A stretch of DNA of 64,000 bases from Bradyrhizobium sp. AS23.2. Its GTDB lineage: Bacteria; Pseudomonadota; Alphaproteobacteria; Rhizobiales; Xanthobacteraceae. Position numbers and translations under genes: made by a program. The stretch is taken from NCBI RefSeq assembly GCF_001908185.1, contig NZ_LGHM01000051.1, forward strand, positions 62,001-126,000. The letters are read 5' to 3'. Of the stretch, positions 17,413 through 25,703 are shown one piece after another. Numbering within the stretch: position 1 is the stretch's first letter; each line of letters starts with the position of its first letter. The notes beneath the pieces are model-generated. The model ran no database searches and was not told where the DNA came from. It saw only the letters and a program-made list of their open reading frames with translations.

Positions 17413-18420
17413 CTATTCAGCCGCCACGATGTTTTGACTGGTGACGACGCGGAGCTTGTCCAGCCTTTGCGACGCGGCTAAAGCTTCGTCAATGAGCTCG
17501 TCGACAATAGCCTCGACCGACTGAACCTTATTGGCGAACACGGCTGCCGGGCCGAAGTCGAGCATGCCTTGCCGGAGATCGCCTGTTGAATAGGCGTTGT
17601 GAGCGAGCGCGCCGACGACATGCGGGCGATAGTCCTCGAAATCCGCACTCCCGGCGTTTTCCAACGCCAAGACGTCCCTGGCGCTTTCATTGTTGAGGAC
17701 GCGGTGATGGTCGCGCAACAGCTTCTTGACGACTACGCTCTGAGTCCCGTCCAGTTGCGCAATGTGCTCTTTGTAGGAGGGGTGCACCCAAAGCTCTTCG
17801 CTGACCATCATCCGCGTGCCCAGCACGACGGCATCCGCGCCCATCGCGAGCGCGGCAGCGATGTGGCTACCAGTACCGATCCCCCCTCCTACGACCAGAG
17901 GCAGGGAAATATCGCGAGCGGCATGCGCGGTCTGGACCATCGTGCCGATCAGAAACGTGCCGGGATGACCGCCACAGTCGGCTCCGACGACGGTCACGGC
18001 GTCGACGCCCACCCGCGCGGCCGTATGTGCGTACCTTACGGCGGGGACCTTATGAATGACGACAATGCCCGCCTCTCGCAAAGCGGGCAAAATCGCGTCC
18101 GGGCTCGCTCCCGCCGTCTCGACACAGGTGACACCATTGTCTGCGAGAAGGGGAATCAGCTTGCGCATGCGATCCGCGCCGCCTGCGAGCTTTGAGATGT
18201 ACATGTTGACGCCAAATCCCTTGCCACCGACAAGCGAGCGACACATGGCGATCTGGTGTTCGAGCCAGTCCTCATCGGCCGGGCTTGTTGCTACGATGAA
18301 GCCCATACATCCGGCATTCACTACCGCTGCAACGTACTTACCATCGGAAACGCCAGGTCCGAGGCCGCCACACAAAATGGGATGACGAATTCCGAGCAGC
18401 TCGGTGATCCGGGTCTTCAT
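17413..18420 (-). CDS. Nitronate monooxygenase / 2-nitropropane dioxygenase-family flavoprotein
   Basis: A 335-residue FMN-dependent TIM-barrel protein. The N-terminal 'IRHPILCGGLGPGVSDGKYV', the 'VVGADCGGHPG' segment and the phosphate-binding 'PLVVGGGIGTGSHIAAALAMGADAVV' (cited in part) are family hallmarks. The catalytic His of class I enzymes appears in 'GGHPG'. Members oxidise nitronates, but many catabolic relatives act as enoyl reductase-like enzymes, so the substrate is open. The start is set at the ATG giving MKTRITELLGI; a TTG 15 bases upstream is possible but less likely. A strong palindrome is present about 70 bases upstream. Confidence 0.82.
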   Translation of the reverse strand: MKTRITELLGIRHPILCGGLGPGVSDGKYVAAVVNAGCMGFIVATSPADEDWLEHQIAMCRSLVGGKGFGVNMYISKLAGGADRMRKLIPLLADNGVTCVETAGASPDAILPALREAGIVVIHKVPAVRYAHTAARVGVDAVTVVGADCGGHPGTFLIGTMVQTAHAARDISLPLVVGGGIGTGSHIAAALAMGADAVVLGTRMMVSEELWVHPSYKEHIAQLDGTQSVVVKKLLRDHHRVLNNESARDVLALENAGSADFEDYRPHVVGALAHNAYSTGDLRQGMLDFGPAAVFANKVQSVEAIVDELIDEALAASQRLDKLRVVTSQNIVAAE

Positions 18421-18488
18421 GACTTGAGGCCGCAAGACGCATTCTCCGATGAGCTTTCACGACTGGCAGCCACTAATGATCGTTCGGT

Positions 18489-18505
18489 TAGGGATTCAAT
18501 CCCTA
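18489..18505. promoter_or_regulatory. 17-bp palindrome upstream of the nitronate monooxygenase-like gene
   Basis: TAGGGAT-TCA-ATCCCTA is a perfect 7-bp inverted repeat, 69-85 bases upstream of the start codon at 18420. Its position and symmetry fit an operator, but no regulator gene is adjacent except a broken LuxR gene. Confidence 0.4.
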
Positions 18506-18718
18506 GCACCCACGTTTTGCGGGCTCCCTCGGAATAACATGTATGTGTGATGTTAGGGGTTTTAGCTGGAGGCCCTAGAACCGTTCCAGTTGAACTTGGC
18601 TCGTCCCGCTGGAAACTCTGAATTCACCCGCACAAACAGCGAGAAGCCACAGTGCGTCGCATTTTCCAGTCCCTCTGTTGACCAGCGCGTTGAAAAGCAA
18701 CAACCCAGAGGACCTCAG

Positions 18719-19072
18719 GCATGGAATGGCCGAGATGGCAACGGCGCTCAATCTGTCTTGCTTCGCTTATCCGCGCGTTACATCAACAACGATATCGTCA
18801 GATCGATCCTGTTATCATTCAGGCTCTTCACCGGCCTGAGCCCATTCGAACCGGGCCTAGGTCTCGGACCAGAAGTACATTCGGAACCAGCTCGTGAGCT
18901 GTTCGACGAAGCAGCTCGGTTTGGCATTCGTTACGGCTTCACTGCCCCGGTTCATGACAGCAGTGGAGCCATCACGAACAGCCACAGCAAATGCACTCAC
19001 GGCGGAGTCGCTTCCTACGTGCTTACCCGCATCAGGGGCAAGATGAGCGCGACCATGGCAACTGCACTGTGA
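18719..19072 (+). pseudogene. LuxR-type autoinducer-binding domain, multiply frameshifted
   Basis: Pieces of a LuxR N-terminal autoinducer-binding domain follow each other in order but in three forward frames. They are 'MATALNLSCFAYPRVT' (from about 18731), 'YRQIDPVIIQALH' (18790-18830) and then 'FEPGLGLGPEVHSEPAREL' with 'FGIRYGFTAPVHDSSGAI' (18846-18970). The aromatic/Asp ('IDPV') region and the helix before the last strand are clear. The C-terminal helix-turn-helix is absent. The gene is therefore dead; it may once have controlled the nearby monooxygenase or transport genes. Confidence 0.65.
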
Positions 19073-19281
19073 GTACCGTGCGACGCGACTTGCAGGCCGC
19101 GCGAAATTCCGACAGGGCCGCTGATTTCAACGGTCATTCCGACAAACGTGTCGTCCAACCTGCATTGACACTGAAATAGGTTTTCGCCCTGTCGGAATGG
19201 CGGCCGTCACCGACAGCGCTGCGCCCTGCCCTCCCGCCAGGTAAGTATCCCCCAGCAAGGCCGTGGGCTTTAGGAATTGGG

Positions 19282-19344
19282 CCGCTCAAAGCGGACGTGG
19301 GACGCTACCGCGTCCCCGATTTTGTTGGCCGCCTGAAGGCGGCC
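19282..19344. repeat. Three consecutive hairpins at the IS200-like right end
   Basis: The stems are 19282-19285/19291-19294 (CCGC/GCGG), 19299-19305/19310-19316 (GGGACGC/GCGTCCC, tetraloop TACC) and 19327-19333/19338-19344 (GGCCGCC/GGCGGCC, tetraloop TGAA). The last abuts the stop codon of the IS200 transposase remnant, as expected of subterminal palindromes recognised by TnpA, or of a terminator. Confidence 0.6.
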
Positions 19345-19480
19345 TTAGCGCCGCATATTCAATTGGTCGAGCCGAGTATCCTCGGCCTCCTGCTTGCGGA
19401 TGTACTCCCTGATCACCGCTTCGTCTCGACCGATGGTCGAGACGAAGTATCCCCTGGCCCAGAAATGCTGCCCTACGAAG
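19345..19480 (-). pseudogene. IS200/IS605-family TnpA transposase, C-terminal fragment
   Basis: The last ~44 codons encode 'FVGQHFWARGYFVSTIGRDE' followed by 'AVIREYIRKQEAEDTRLDQL'. This is the well-known C-terminus of Y1-type TnpA enzymes, including the catalytic helix region before the end. The preceding part of the frame has no resemblance to the family, and the HUH motif is missing. The fragment and the three hairpins downstream mark the right end of a decayed IS200-like element. Confidence 0.75.
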
Positions 19481-19661
19481 TTGCGCTTTCGTTCGCCGTA
19501 ATCGTCCCATCGCGCAACTCCTTCTCGTGCGCGTGGTGGCTTCACGAGTCCTGAGTTTCGTCGGTGGACGATTGTCTGAAATGTCACACTTCTGCTGCCG
19601 CCCCGGCAGAGCCGGGGTGCCTCCCTTGGTAGGCTAGCCGGGTCTTGAGATATGCCGTCGG

Positions 19662-20960
19662 CTATTGCTCGTTCATGATGGGTCCAAACGTCTCCCAACT
19701 TTCTCCGTTGAACCGCGTCAGCTGAGATTGCTGGATTGGACTGTAATCGTCGGCGCTCGTATCGATCTTGATACCCGGTAAAAGGAGCCCAAATTCCACC
19801 TCTTTCAGGTTCGCGGCCTGCGCCATCAGATTTTCGCGCGTAAGATTGTCTCCGCACTGTTGGATCGTTCGGACCAAGAGCTGCGACTCCAAATATCCGT
19901 AAACCGATTGCTCATTCAGACCTTCCCCGGGAAGATGCTTCGCCATGAACGCCTTGAACTCTTGCATTCCGGGATCGTTGTTCCAAGCAGGATCTGCGGG
20001 ATCTTTGCGATAGGCCGCAGAAATGATCCCTTTCGCATTCTCCAACCCCGCCGGCTTCAATATATTATCCACGGCTATTGACACGTTCGTTAGATATATG
20101 GCCGGCTTCCAACCCAGCTCCGCGACAGACCTTATGGCCTGCGTGGCAAACTTGGTAACGGCAGCAATGACCAAGGTATCGGCCCCGGACGCCTTAAGAT
20201 TAACGATCGTCGCCGCAATCGTCGGAGACGAAGTCTCAAACGACACCTCTGCGACCAACTGCGTTTTCGCTCCTTCGCCGAGCCCCTTCTTCAGGCCCGC
20301 AAGAAAATCCCGTCCGAAGTCATCGTTCTGATAGATGATGGCTACTTTTCTCGGCTGATCCTGCGAGCGAATATGTTGGCCATATATCGCAGCTTCGGTT
20401 TGGTAGTTTGGCGCCCATCCCATGGTCCAAGGGAAGCGCTTTGGGTCGGCAAATCTCTGAGCCCCGGATCCGACAAACAATTGTGGAACCTTCCGCCGAT
20501 TCATGTACGGCTGAATAGCGGAGTTTGATGCCGTCCCGATTGTGCCGAACAAAGCCAGGACTTCGTCACTCTCTACCAGCTTGCGCGCCTGCTCCACCGC
20601 TTTGGGCGGGCTGTATCCATCGTCGTACGAAATGAAGGTGATCTTGCGTCCATTGATGCCGCCGTTCTCGTTGATCATTTTGAAGTAGGCGGTTTCCGTT
20701 TTGGCAACCAGGCTGTAGGCGGACGCAGGCCCGCTATAGGGCGCGATGTTACCGATCTTGATTTCGGCATCAGTCACTCCTGGACCGTACATCTTGTCGC
20801 CGGCGCGCACGATTGCCGTCATTGCCACCAAGAGCGAGACACTGACTAACGCTCGTATCATCTCGTTAGCCATTCGCTTCGACCGAGCCTCAATACTCGT
20901 GCTTCCCCGCGCCAGCACGCGAGGCGTTTGGTCATCACGCGGAATACCGTTGGTCTGCAT
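19662..20960 (-). CDS. Liv-type ABC transporter substrate-binding protein
   Basis: A complete binding protein of about 400 residues after signal-peptide cleavage. The mature part begins near 'GVTDAEIKIGNIAPYSGPAS', and 'GGINGRKITFISYDDGYSP' plus 'IGTASNSAIQPYMN' are family hallmarks. A GGGAAGAG ribosome site supports the ATG at 20960. An inner ATG at 20873 (MANEMIRALVSVSLLVAMTA) gives a more conventional signal peptide and may be the real start. No permease genes adjoin it, and its neighbours are gene fragments, so it is an orphan receptor that may use a Liv transporter elsewhere. The ligand is unknown. Confidence 0.85.
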   Translation of the reverse strand: MQTNGIPRDDQTPRVLARGSTSIEARSKRMANEMIRALVSVSLLVAMTAIVRAGDKMYGPGVTDAEIKIGNIAPYSGPASAYSLVAKTETAYFKMINENGGINGRKITFISYDDGYSPPKAVEQARKLVESDEVLALFGTIGTASNSAIQPYMNRRKVPQLFVGSGAQRFADPKRFPWTMGWAPNYQTEAAIYGQHIRSQDQPRKVAIIYQNDDFGRDFLAGLKKGLGEGAKTQLVAEVSFETSSPTIAATIVNLKASGADTLVIAAVTKFATQAIRSVAELGWKPAIYLTNVSIAVDNILKPAGLENAKGIISAAYRKDPADPAWNNDPGMQEFKAFMAKHLPGEGLNEQSVYGYLESQLLVRTIQQCGDNLTRENLMAQAANLKEVEFGLLLPGIKIDTSADDYSPIQQSQLTRFNGESWETFGPIMNEQ

Positions 20961-21126
20961 AGGTCGCTCTTCCCTTTTCCTGTTTCCCTGCATTTGCGCG
21001 ACGTCAGAGGGAATCCGCTTGTTCGATTCCCTGCCGAATAGCGCGCAATGAATCCAGTTCTTCGGCACGTTCGGCTCCGCCGATCGATTGCGCCGTGAGG
21101 CCGCGGCCGGTTAGCTCGTTCACGTC

Positions 21127-21375
21127 CGGGATGGGGCCGCCCACCTCGAGCCGGCCTGCCCCATTGGGCGCGAAACCACCGGTGACGATGGGCGTTGCGC
21201 CGTCTGCTGCATGCGCCGCATAGAACGCAGCTTGACGCTCGACGGAATTGCGGGCGCGCTCGAGGCGCGCATACATTGATCCCAAAATGGCGCGGTTGCG
21301 GAGGGTATGGGTGCCGTCACGCCTCGGTGACAATAGCGTCGGGTAGCGCGACGCACCCCTTGCCGGCAATTGCAT
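21127..21375 (-). pseudogene. Old-yellow-enzyme (FadH-like) N-terminal fragment
   Basis: About 80 codons match the start of NADH:flavin oxidoreductase/2,4-dienoyl-CoA reductase proteins: 'YPTLLSPRRDGTHTLRNRAI', 'LGSMYARLE', 'RQAAFYAAHAADGATPIVTG' and 'GFAPNGAGRLE'. The homology then stops, and the remaining ~600 residues including the FAD and Fe-S domains are missing. It is a remnant left by deletion. Confidence 0.65.
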
Positions 21376-21499
21376 ACGTTCCCCTCCCAGTTCTACCATC
21401 GGACAATATGGCCAAGCGCACAAACGATTTGCGCCCAGTTGAACGGCCCACACTCCAATCCGCACATAGTGCTAAGTGGCTTGCCGATCTTGGCGCCGT

Positions 21500-21755
21500 G
21501 TCAGATCAGATGGCCCAGACGATTCAGGATTTTGAGATGACGAACCGCGCCTTTCACCACGCGCTGGTGGCGCCCTGCGCGATGCTTCGCCTGCTCGCCA
21601 GCCTTGACGGACTACAGCTTGCAAACTCTCGATTGGTGTTCACGATGGCGCGAAGTAGCGGCTGGCGACCGCGGTCCAATCAGGATTACCGGCCGATTCT
21701 GCAAGCACTGCGAGCGCGCAACGTCGATCAAGCCTGTACACATTCAAACGATTGA
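21500..21755 (+). pseudogene. GntR-family regulator, FCD-domain fragment
   Basis: The frame contains 'FEMTNRAFHHALVAPCAMLR' then 'LLASLDGLQLANSRLVF' and 'ILQALRARNVDQAC', a typical stretch of the FCD ligand-binding domain of GntR regulators. The N-terminal winged helix is not present upstream in any frame, and the final metal-binding histidine region ends early. It faces the old-yellow-enzyme fragment, suggesting a lost regulator/enzyme pair. Confidence 0.6.
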
Positions 21756-21961
21756 ACGGCCTGCCCTTCCCGCGTTCTGATCAAGGAAGAAGATCTTCTG
21801 GCGAGTTCCGTTGCAGACCGCAGGCGATCGCAAGGGTGTCAATTCAACATTATGTTTGCTCGTCGACGATTGTCGGGATTGGTTGCGCCACTTCTCCGGA
21901 CAGTCCGTTCATGACGACATCTGGATTCCGGGACATCGCCAGAGGCGCCTCCGAATAAAGG

Positions 21962-21988
21962 GCCCCGCGAGCTCGTCGCTCGCGGGGC
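21962..21988 (-). terminator. Strong hairpin terminator of the catabolic operon
   Basis: GCCCCGCGAG (21962-21971) pairs perfectly with CTCGCGGGGC (21979-21988) around a 7-base loop. On the minus strand it is followed by CCTTTATT. It lies 122 bases beyond the CoA-transferase stop, the last gene of the minus-strand operon. Confidence 0.6.
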
Positions 21989-22109
21989 AAGTCTCGGGAG
22001 GGCATACTTTACCCGGTATGCGAGCGGGATCTTGATCACGGGATCATTTCGCCGCCTGCTCGCGGCGAGCCGCCGGAAGAGGGGCTTTCACCTGTTAGCG
22101 GGCATGGCC

Positions 22110-23312
22110 TCATTCGCGCCCGAGGCCGCCAGTCGCCCCCGTCTTGATCATCTGTCGGATCTTCTCTTGCTCGACGCCTGCGCTACGCAGGATCTCGATG
22201 CTATGCTGTCCGAGCCTCGGCTGAAGCCGCGAGGGCGGAGCCGCTTCCCGATCGAACGTCACCGGCGCGTCGGTCAGCATGATCTCCCCTTCGGTCTCAT
22301 GGCGGACCGTCCTGTAGAAGCCCACCTCATTGAGGTGTGGATCATTCAGCAGTTCGTCGAGCGTATTGATCTTCGCGTTCGGGATTTCGAGACGGGACAG
22401 TGCTTCCTCCCACTCCGCCGTCGTGCGCGAGGCCAGGCATTCCCCCGCGACCCGATACAGTTCGGAAATATTCACCGTTCGCGTCGCCAAGTCCTTGAAG
22501 CGCAGATCGGCGGCAAGATCGGGACGATCGACCTCCTGCCAAAACCGCTGCCATTGCTGATCGCTGTAGGCCATCATGCCGATGTACCCGTCGCTCGTCG
22601 CATAGGGCTGGCGCCAGACATCGAGGACGCGGGTATAACCCGTATGTCCTCCGTCGCCGACGAACATCTTTCCATATAGATGCTCGACCAGCACGAACGA
22701 GGTCATGGTCTCAAACATCGGAACTTCGACCACGACTCCCTTCCCTGTCCGCTCTCTCTTGAAGAGAGCCGCCGAGATCGAATAAGCGCCGACCAGTCCG
22801 CACGTCTTGTCCGCAATGACGATAGGCGCATACCGAGGGCGTCCCGCCGACTGCGCCATCAGAGATGCGATTCCGCACTGCGCCTGGATGACGTCGTCGT
22901 AAGCAGGCCTTCCGGCATACGCCCCGCCTTCCCTGTACCCGTACAGCGCCGCGTAGACGATTTTCGGATTTCGTGCCTGGACGGCCTCCGGAGAGATGCC
23001 CAGCTTCTTCGCCTTCTGAGGACGCATGTTGTGGACGATTACGTCCGAGCCCTCGATCAAGGTGTAGAGAGCCTCCAGCGCCTCCGGCTGCTTCAGGTCG
23101 AGCACGATCGAGCGCTTGTTTCGGTTGACGCCCATGAACAGGGCCGCCATGTCGGGACTTCGGCGCGGCCCTGTATAGCGAGTGCTGTCTCCGCTGGGCG
23201 TCTCGACCTTGATGACGTCGGCACCCATGTCGCCCAGAATTTGAGTCGCGTACGGCCCCAGGATCACGGTCGTGAGATCTAGGACGCGAACTCCGTCAAG
23301 CGGCCCCGACAT
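22110..23312 (-). CDS. Class III (CaiB/BaiF) CoA-transferase
   Basis: A 400-residue family III CoA-transferase. The N-terminus 'GVRVLDLTTVILGPYATQIL' and 'GDMGADVIKVE' are typical, as is the 'VGVNRNKRSIVLDLK'-type segment (here 'MGVNRNKRSIVLDL'). The catalytic Asp is in 'PAYDDVIQAQCGIAS' (about residue 163). The enzyme moves CoA from a donor thioester to a free acid without ATP. It closes an operon of transport, dehydrogenase and hydratase genes and likely activates the imported acid. Confidence 0.9.
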   Translation of the reverse strand: MSGPLDGVRVLDLTTVILGPYATQILGDMGADVIKVETPSGDSTRYTGPRRSPDMAALFMGVNRNKRSIVLDLKQPEALEALYTLIEGSDVIVHNMRPQKAKKLGISPEAVQARNPKIVYAALYGYREGGAYAGRPAYDDVIQAQCGIASLMAQSAGRPRYAPIVIADKTCGLVGAYSISAALFKRERTGKGVVVEVPMFETMTSFVLVEHLYGKMFVGDGGHTGYTRVLDVWRQPYATSDGYIGMMAYSDQQWQRFWQEVDRPDLAADLRFKDLATRTVNISELYRVAGECLASRTTAEWEEALSRLEIPNAKINTLDELLNDPHLNEVGFYRTVRHETEGEIMLTDAPVTFDREAAPPSRLQPRLGQHSIEILRSAGVEQEKIRQMIKTGATGGLGRE

Positions 23313-23357
23313 GATTTGACTCCTGTTTATTTCGGGATGTTCGGTCGCAACGCGTCG

Positions 23358-23825
23358 TCATTTTCCGTCGGAGCGCGCTTTGATCATGCGAAGCGGCGTA
23401 TAGGTCAGTACGACCGAGCCATCCTGCTTGACTACCCGGTTACGCGTACGGACCAGACCCCGATTGGGCCGGCTCTTGCTGCGTCGCGATTCAATCACCT
23501 CGCACTCGACGTGAATCGTGTCGCCGGCGATGACCGGTCCCTCGATATTCAGCTCCATATGAAGGAAGGCGAAGCCCGTATGCTGCATGGTTGCGTGCAC
23601 GAGAAGCCCCTCGGCGATGCAGAATACGAGCGCCCCGGGAGAGACGCGCTCCTTGATGTCCGACTCGGATTTCAGGAATTCGAGGTTGGTAAAGAGAACC
23701 TCGGTCATTCCCGTCGTATTGACGAAGTTGACGATGTCGGTCTCCGTGATCGTCCGGCCGATCGTCCGGAACTGTCTGCCGACGGGCAGATCCTCGAAAT
23801 AGCAGCCAAGACCCAACGTTTCCAT
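23358..23825 (-). CDS. MaoC-like (R)-specific enoyl-CoA hydratase / dehydratase
   Basis: A 155-residue hotdog-fold protein with 'GRTITETDIVNFVNTTGM', where the Asp and the usual His position are replaced in part ('TGMTEVLFTN' instead of a typical GDxNPxH). The later 'RVSPGALVFCIAEGLL' and 'VIAGDTIHVECEVIESR' match the family of mesaconyl/MaoC-like dehydratases. It may act as acyl-CoA hydratase or only as a thioester-binding protein, because the classical hydratase motif is not clean. It lies 45 bases before the CoA-transferase gene in the operon. Confidence 0.75.
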   Translation of the reverse strand: METLGLGCYFEDLPVGRQFRTIGRTITETDIVNFVNTTGMTEVLFTNLEFLKSESDIKERVSPGALVFCIAEGLLVHATMQHTGFAFLHMELNIEGPVIAGDTIHVECEVIESRRSKSRPNRGLVRTRNRVVKQDGSVVLTYTPLRMIKARSDGK

Positions 23826-23840
23826 GTGATCGTCTCTCCT

Positions 23841-24551
23841 TTAAATGCCGAGATAAACTTGTTTGACGTGATCGTTGTGGCGCAGCTCGGAGGCCGAGCC
23901 CGAAAGGACGAACACTCCCGTCTCCAGGACGAGGGCGCGGTCCACGATCTTGAGGGCCATGGACACATCCTGCTCGACCACGAGCAGCGTCAGTCCTTCG
24001 TCGACGAGCGTCCGCAATGTCCCGTAGAGTTCTCGCACGACCAGAGGAGCTAGGCCGAGCGACGGTTCGTCGAGCATGACCATGCGTGGCTTGGCCATCA
24101 GTGCGCGACCGATCGCCACCATCTGTTGCTGTCCGCCCGAAAGCGTGCCGGCGGCCGCGCCGCTCTTCTGCCGGAGCGCAGGGAAGTAGCGCCAGATCTC
24201 CTCCAACCTCTCCATCCGTTCCGATCGGCTCGCCAAAGGCGTGCCGCCGACAAGCAGGTTCTCGGTCACCGATAGGCCCGCGAAGATATGGCGCGCCTCG
24301 GGAACCTGAATGAGCCTCAGATGGGGAATGGCGTGGGCTTCGACCTTCGTCAGATCGTGGCCGTCGAATACGATGGAGCCCGAAGTGGGGGCGACCAACC
24401 CGGATATGCAGCGGAGCAAGGTCGACTTTCCGGCGCCGTTCGGGCCTAAGATCGCGACGGCCTCGCCCGCTTCGACCTTCAGGGACACTTCGCGAAGCAC
24501 TGTGACCTGCTCGTAACCGGCGCTGAGATTTTCGACGTTCAACAGTGCCAT
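23841..24551 (-). CDS. livF: Branched-chain-type ABC transporter ATP-binding protein LivF
   Basis: A 236-residue ATPase with Walker A 'GPNGAGKST' (about residue 36), signature 'LSGGQQQM' and Walker B '[12 protein letters not shown]'. The D-loop and H-loop region '[12 protein letters not shown]' has Glu-Gln in the usual LivF pattern. It pairs with the fused LivMG ATPase domain encoded upstream to power uptake. It sits 3 bases from the acyl-CoA dehydrogenase gene, an arrangement that mixes transport and catabolism in a single transcript. Confidence 0.92.
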   Translation of the reverse strand: MALLNVENLSAGYEQVTVLREVSLKVEAGEAVAILGPNGAGKSTLLRCISGLVAPTSGSIVFDGHDLTKVEAHAIPHLRLIQVPEARHIFAGLSVTENLLVGGTPLASRSERMERLEEIWRYFPALRQKSGAAAGTLSGGQQQMVAIGRALMAKPRMVMLDEPSLGLAPLVVRELYGTLRTLVDEGLTLLVVEQDVSMALKIVDRALVLETGVFVLSGSASELRHNDHVKQVYLGI

Positions 24552-24554
24552 CGC

Positions 24555-25703
24555 TCACCGATCCGACAGAAGGTTGCGCGAGATGATGTTCCGCTGGATC
24601 TGATTGGTCCCCTCGATGATCTGAAGCACCTTGGCGTCGCGGAAGTAGCGATTGATCGGAAACTCGTTGGAGATTCCCGAAGCGCCGAAAAGCTGGACCG
24701 CATCGGTAGCGACCCGCATGGCCGTATCCGTCGCATGGCATTTCGCGACCGCCGCCATCTGCGCGAGATCGTTGCCCCTGACGCCGCGATCAACCGCGGC
24801 CGCGGCCGCGTACACCAGATGCCGCGACGCCTCGATCTGGATCGCCATGTCGGCGAGCATCCATCGCACACCCTGGAAGTCCGCGACCGACTTTCCGAAT
24901 GCGTGACGGTCCTTGACGAAGTTGATGGAATGATCGAGGGCGCCCTGCGCCAACCCCACGCCCCGCGCCCCGATGATGGGTCGCGAATGATTGAGCGCTT
25001 CCATGACGACCTTGAAGCCGGTCTCGGCACCGCCGATACGGCTGGATAGCGGCAACTCGACGTCGTCGAAATGGAGTTGCCAGGAAGGAACGCCTCGGGC
25101 GCCCATCTTGTCTTCCTTACGTCCGAGCTCGAACCCGGCCCTGTCGGTCTCCATGAGAAACAGGCCAATGTTTCCTCGACTTCCGGAATCCCCGGTCTTC
25201 GCCGCGACCAGGATGAAGTCCGCCAGCCCCGCGTTCGTGCACCAGCTTTTGGACCCGGTGATCACGTAGGAATCCCCGCGCCGCTCCGCCTTCGTCTTGA
25301 TCCCCGCCACGTCGGAACCGCTTTGGGGCTCGGTCAAAGCGAGAGCTCCACGAACGTCACCGGTCGAGAGGCCCGGTAGATAGCGCCGTCGCTGCTCCTC
25401 CGAGCCGCTGGCCAGGATGGCAACGAAGGGCACCCACTGGACCAGTAGGAGATAGGCAGTGTTGTAACAGACGCGTCCGAGTTCCTCGATCGCGAGGCAC
25501 GCCGTGACCATGCTGCCCATACCGCCGTATTCTTCGGGAAACGGCAGGGAGAAGAGCCCCAGTTCCTTCAGCAAGAGGAACATGTCTTGAGGGTATTCGG
25601 CCGTCGCGTCGATTTCGTTGGCTCGTGGCGCGACCCTTTCGGCCGCGACCCTGCGGACGAGGTCGCGTATCTGGATCTGTTCGGGCGTATAGATGATGCT
25701 CAC
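24555..25703 (-). CDS. Acyl-CoA dehydrogenase
   Basis: A 382-residue flavoprotein. It has the FAD-binding 'ALTEPQSGSDVAGIKTKAE' and 'YVITGSKSWCTNAG' segments. The C-terminal 'IEGTNQIQRNII' contains the short-chain-type catalytic Glu (about residue 367). It introduces a 2,3 double bond in an acyl-CoA and passes electrons to ETF. It overlaps the livMG stop by 4 bases and lies between transporter genes, so its substrate is presumably the CoA ester of the transported acid. Confidence 0.9.
   Translation of the reverse strand: MSIIYTPEQIQIRDLVRRVAAERVAPRANEIDATAEYPQDMFLLLKELGLFSLPFPEEYGGMGSMVTACLAIEELGRVCYNTAYLLLVQWVPFVAILASGSEEQRRRYLPGLSTGDVRGALALTEPQSGSDVAGIKTKAERRGDSYVITGSKSWCTNAGLADFILVAAKTGDSGSRGNIGLFLMETDRAGFELGRKEDKMGARGVPSWQLHFDDVELPLSSRIGGAETGFKVVMEALNHSRPIIGARGVGLAQGALDHSINFVKDRHAFGKSVADFQGVRWMLADMAIQIEASRHLVYAAAAAVDRGVRGNDLAQMAAVAKCHATDTAMRVATDAVQLFGASGISNEFPINRYFRDAKVLQIIEGTNQIQRNIISRNLLSDR

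Noticed and set aside
23491-24741. 416-codon minus-strand frame across MaoC and livF
   Set aside because: It is very Arg-rich, overlaps two clear genes in another frame and is an artefact of GC-rich codon use.
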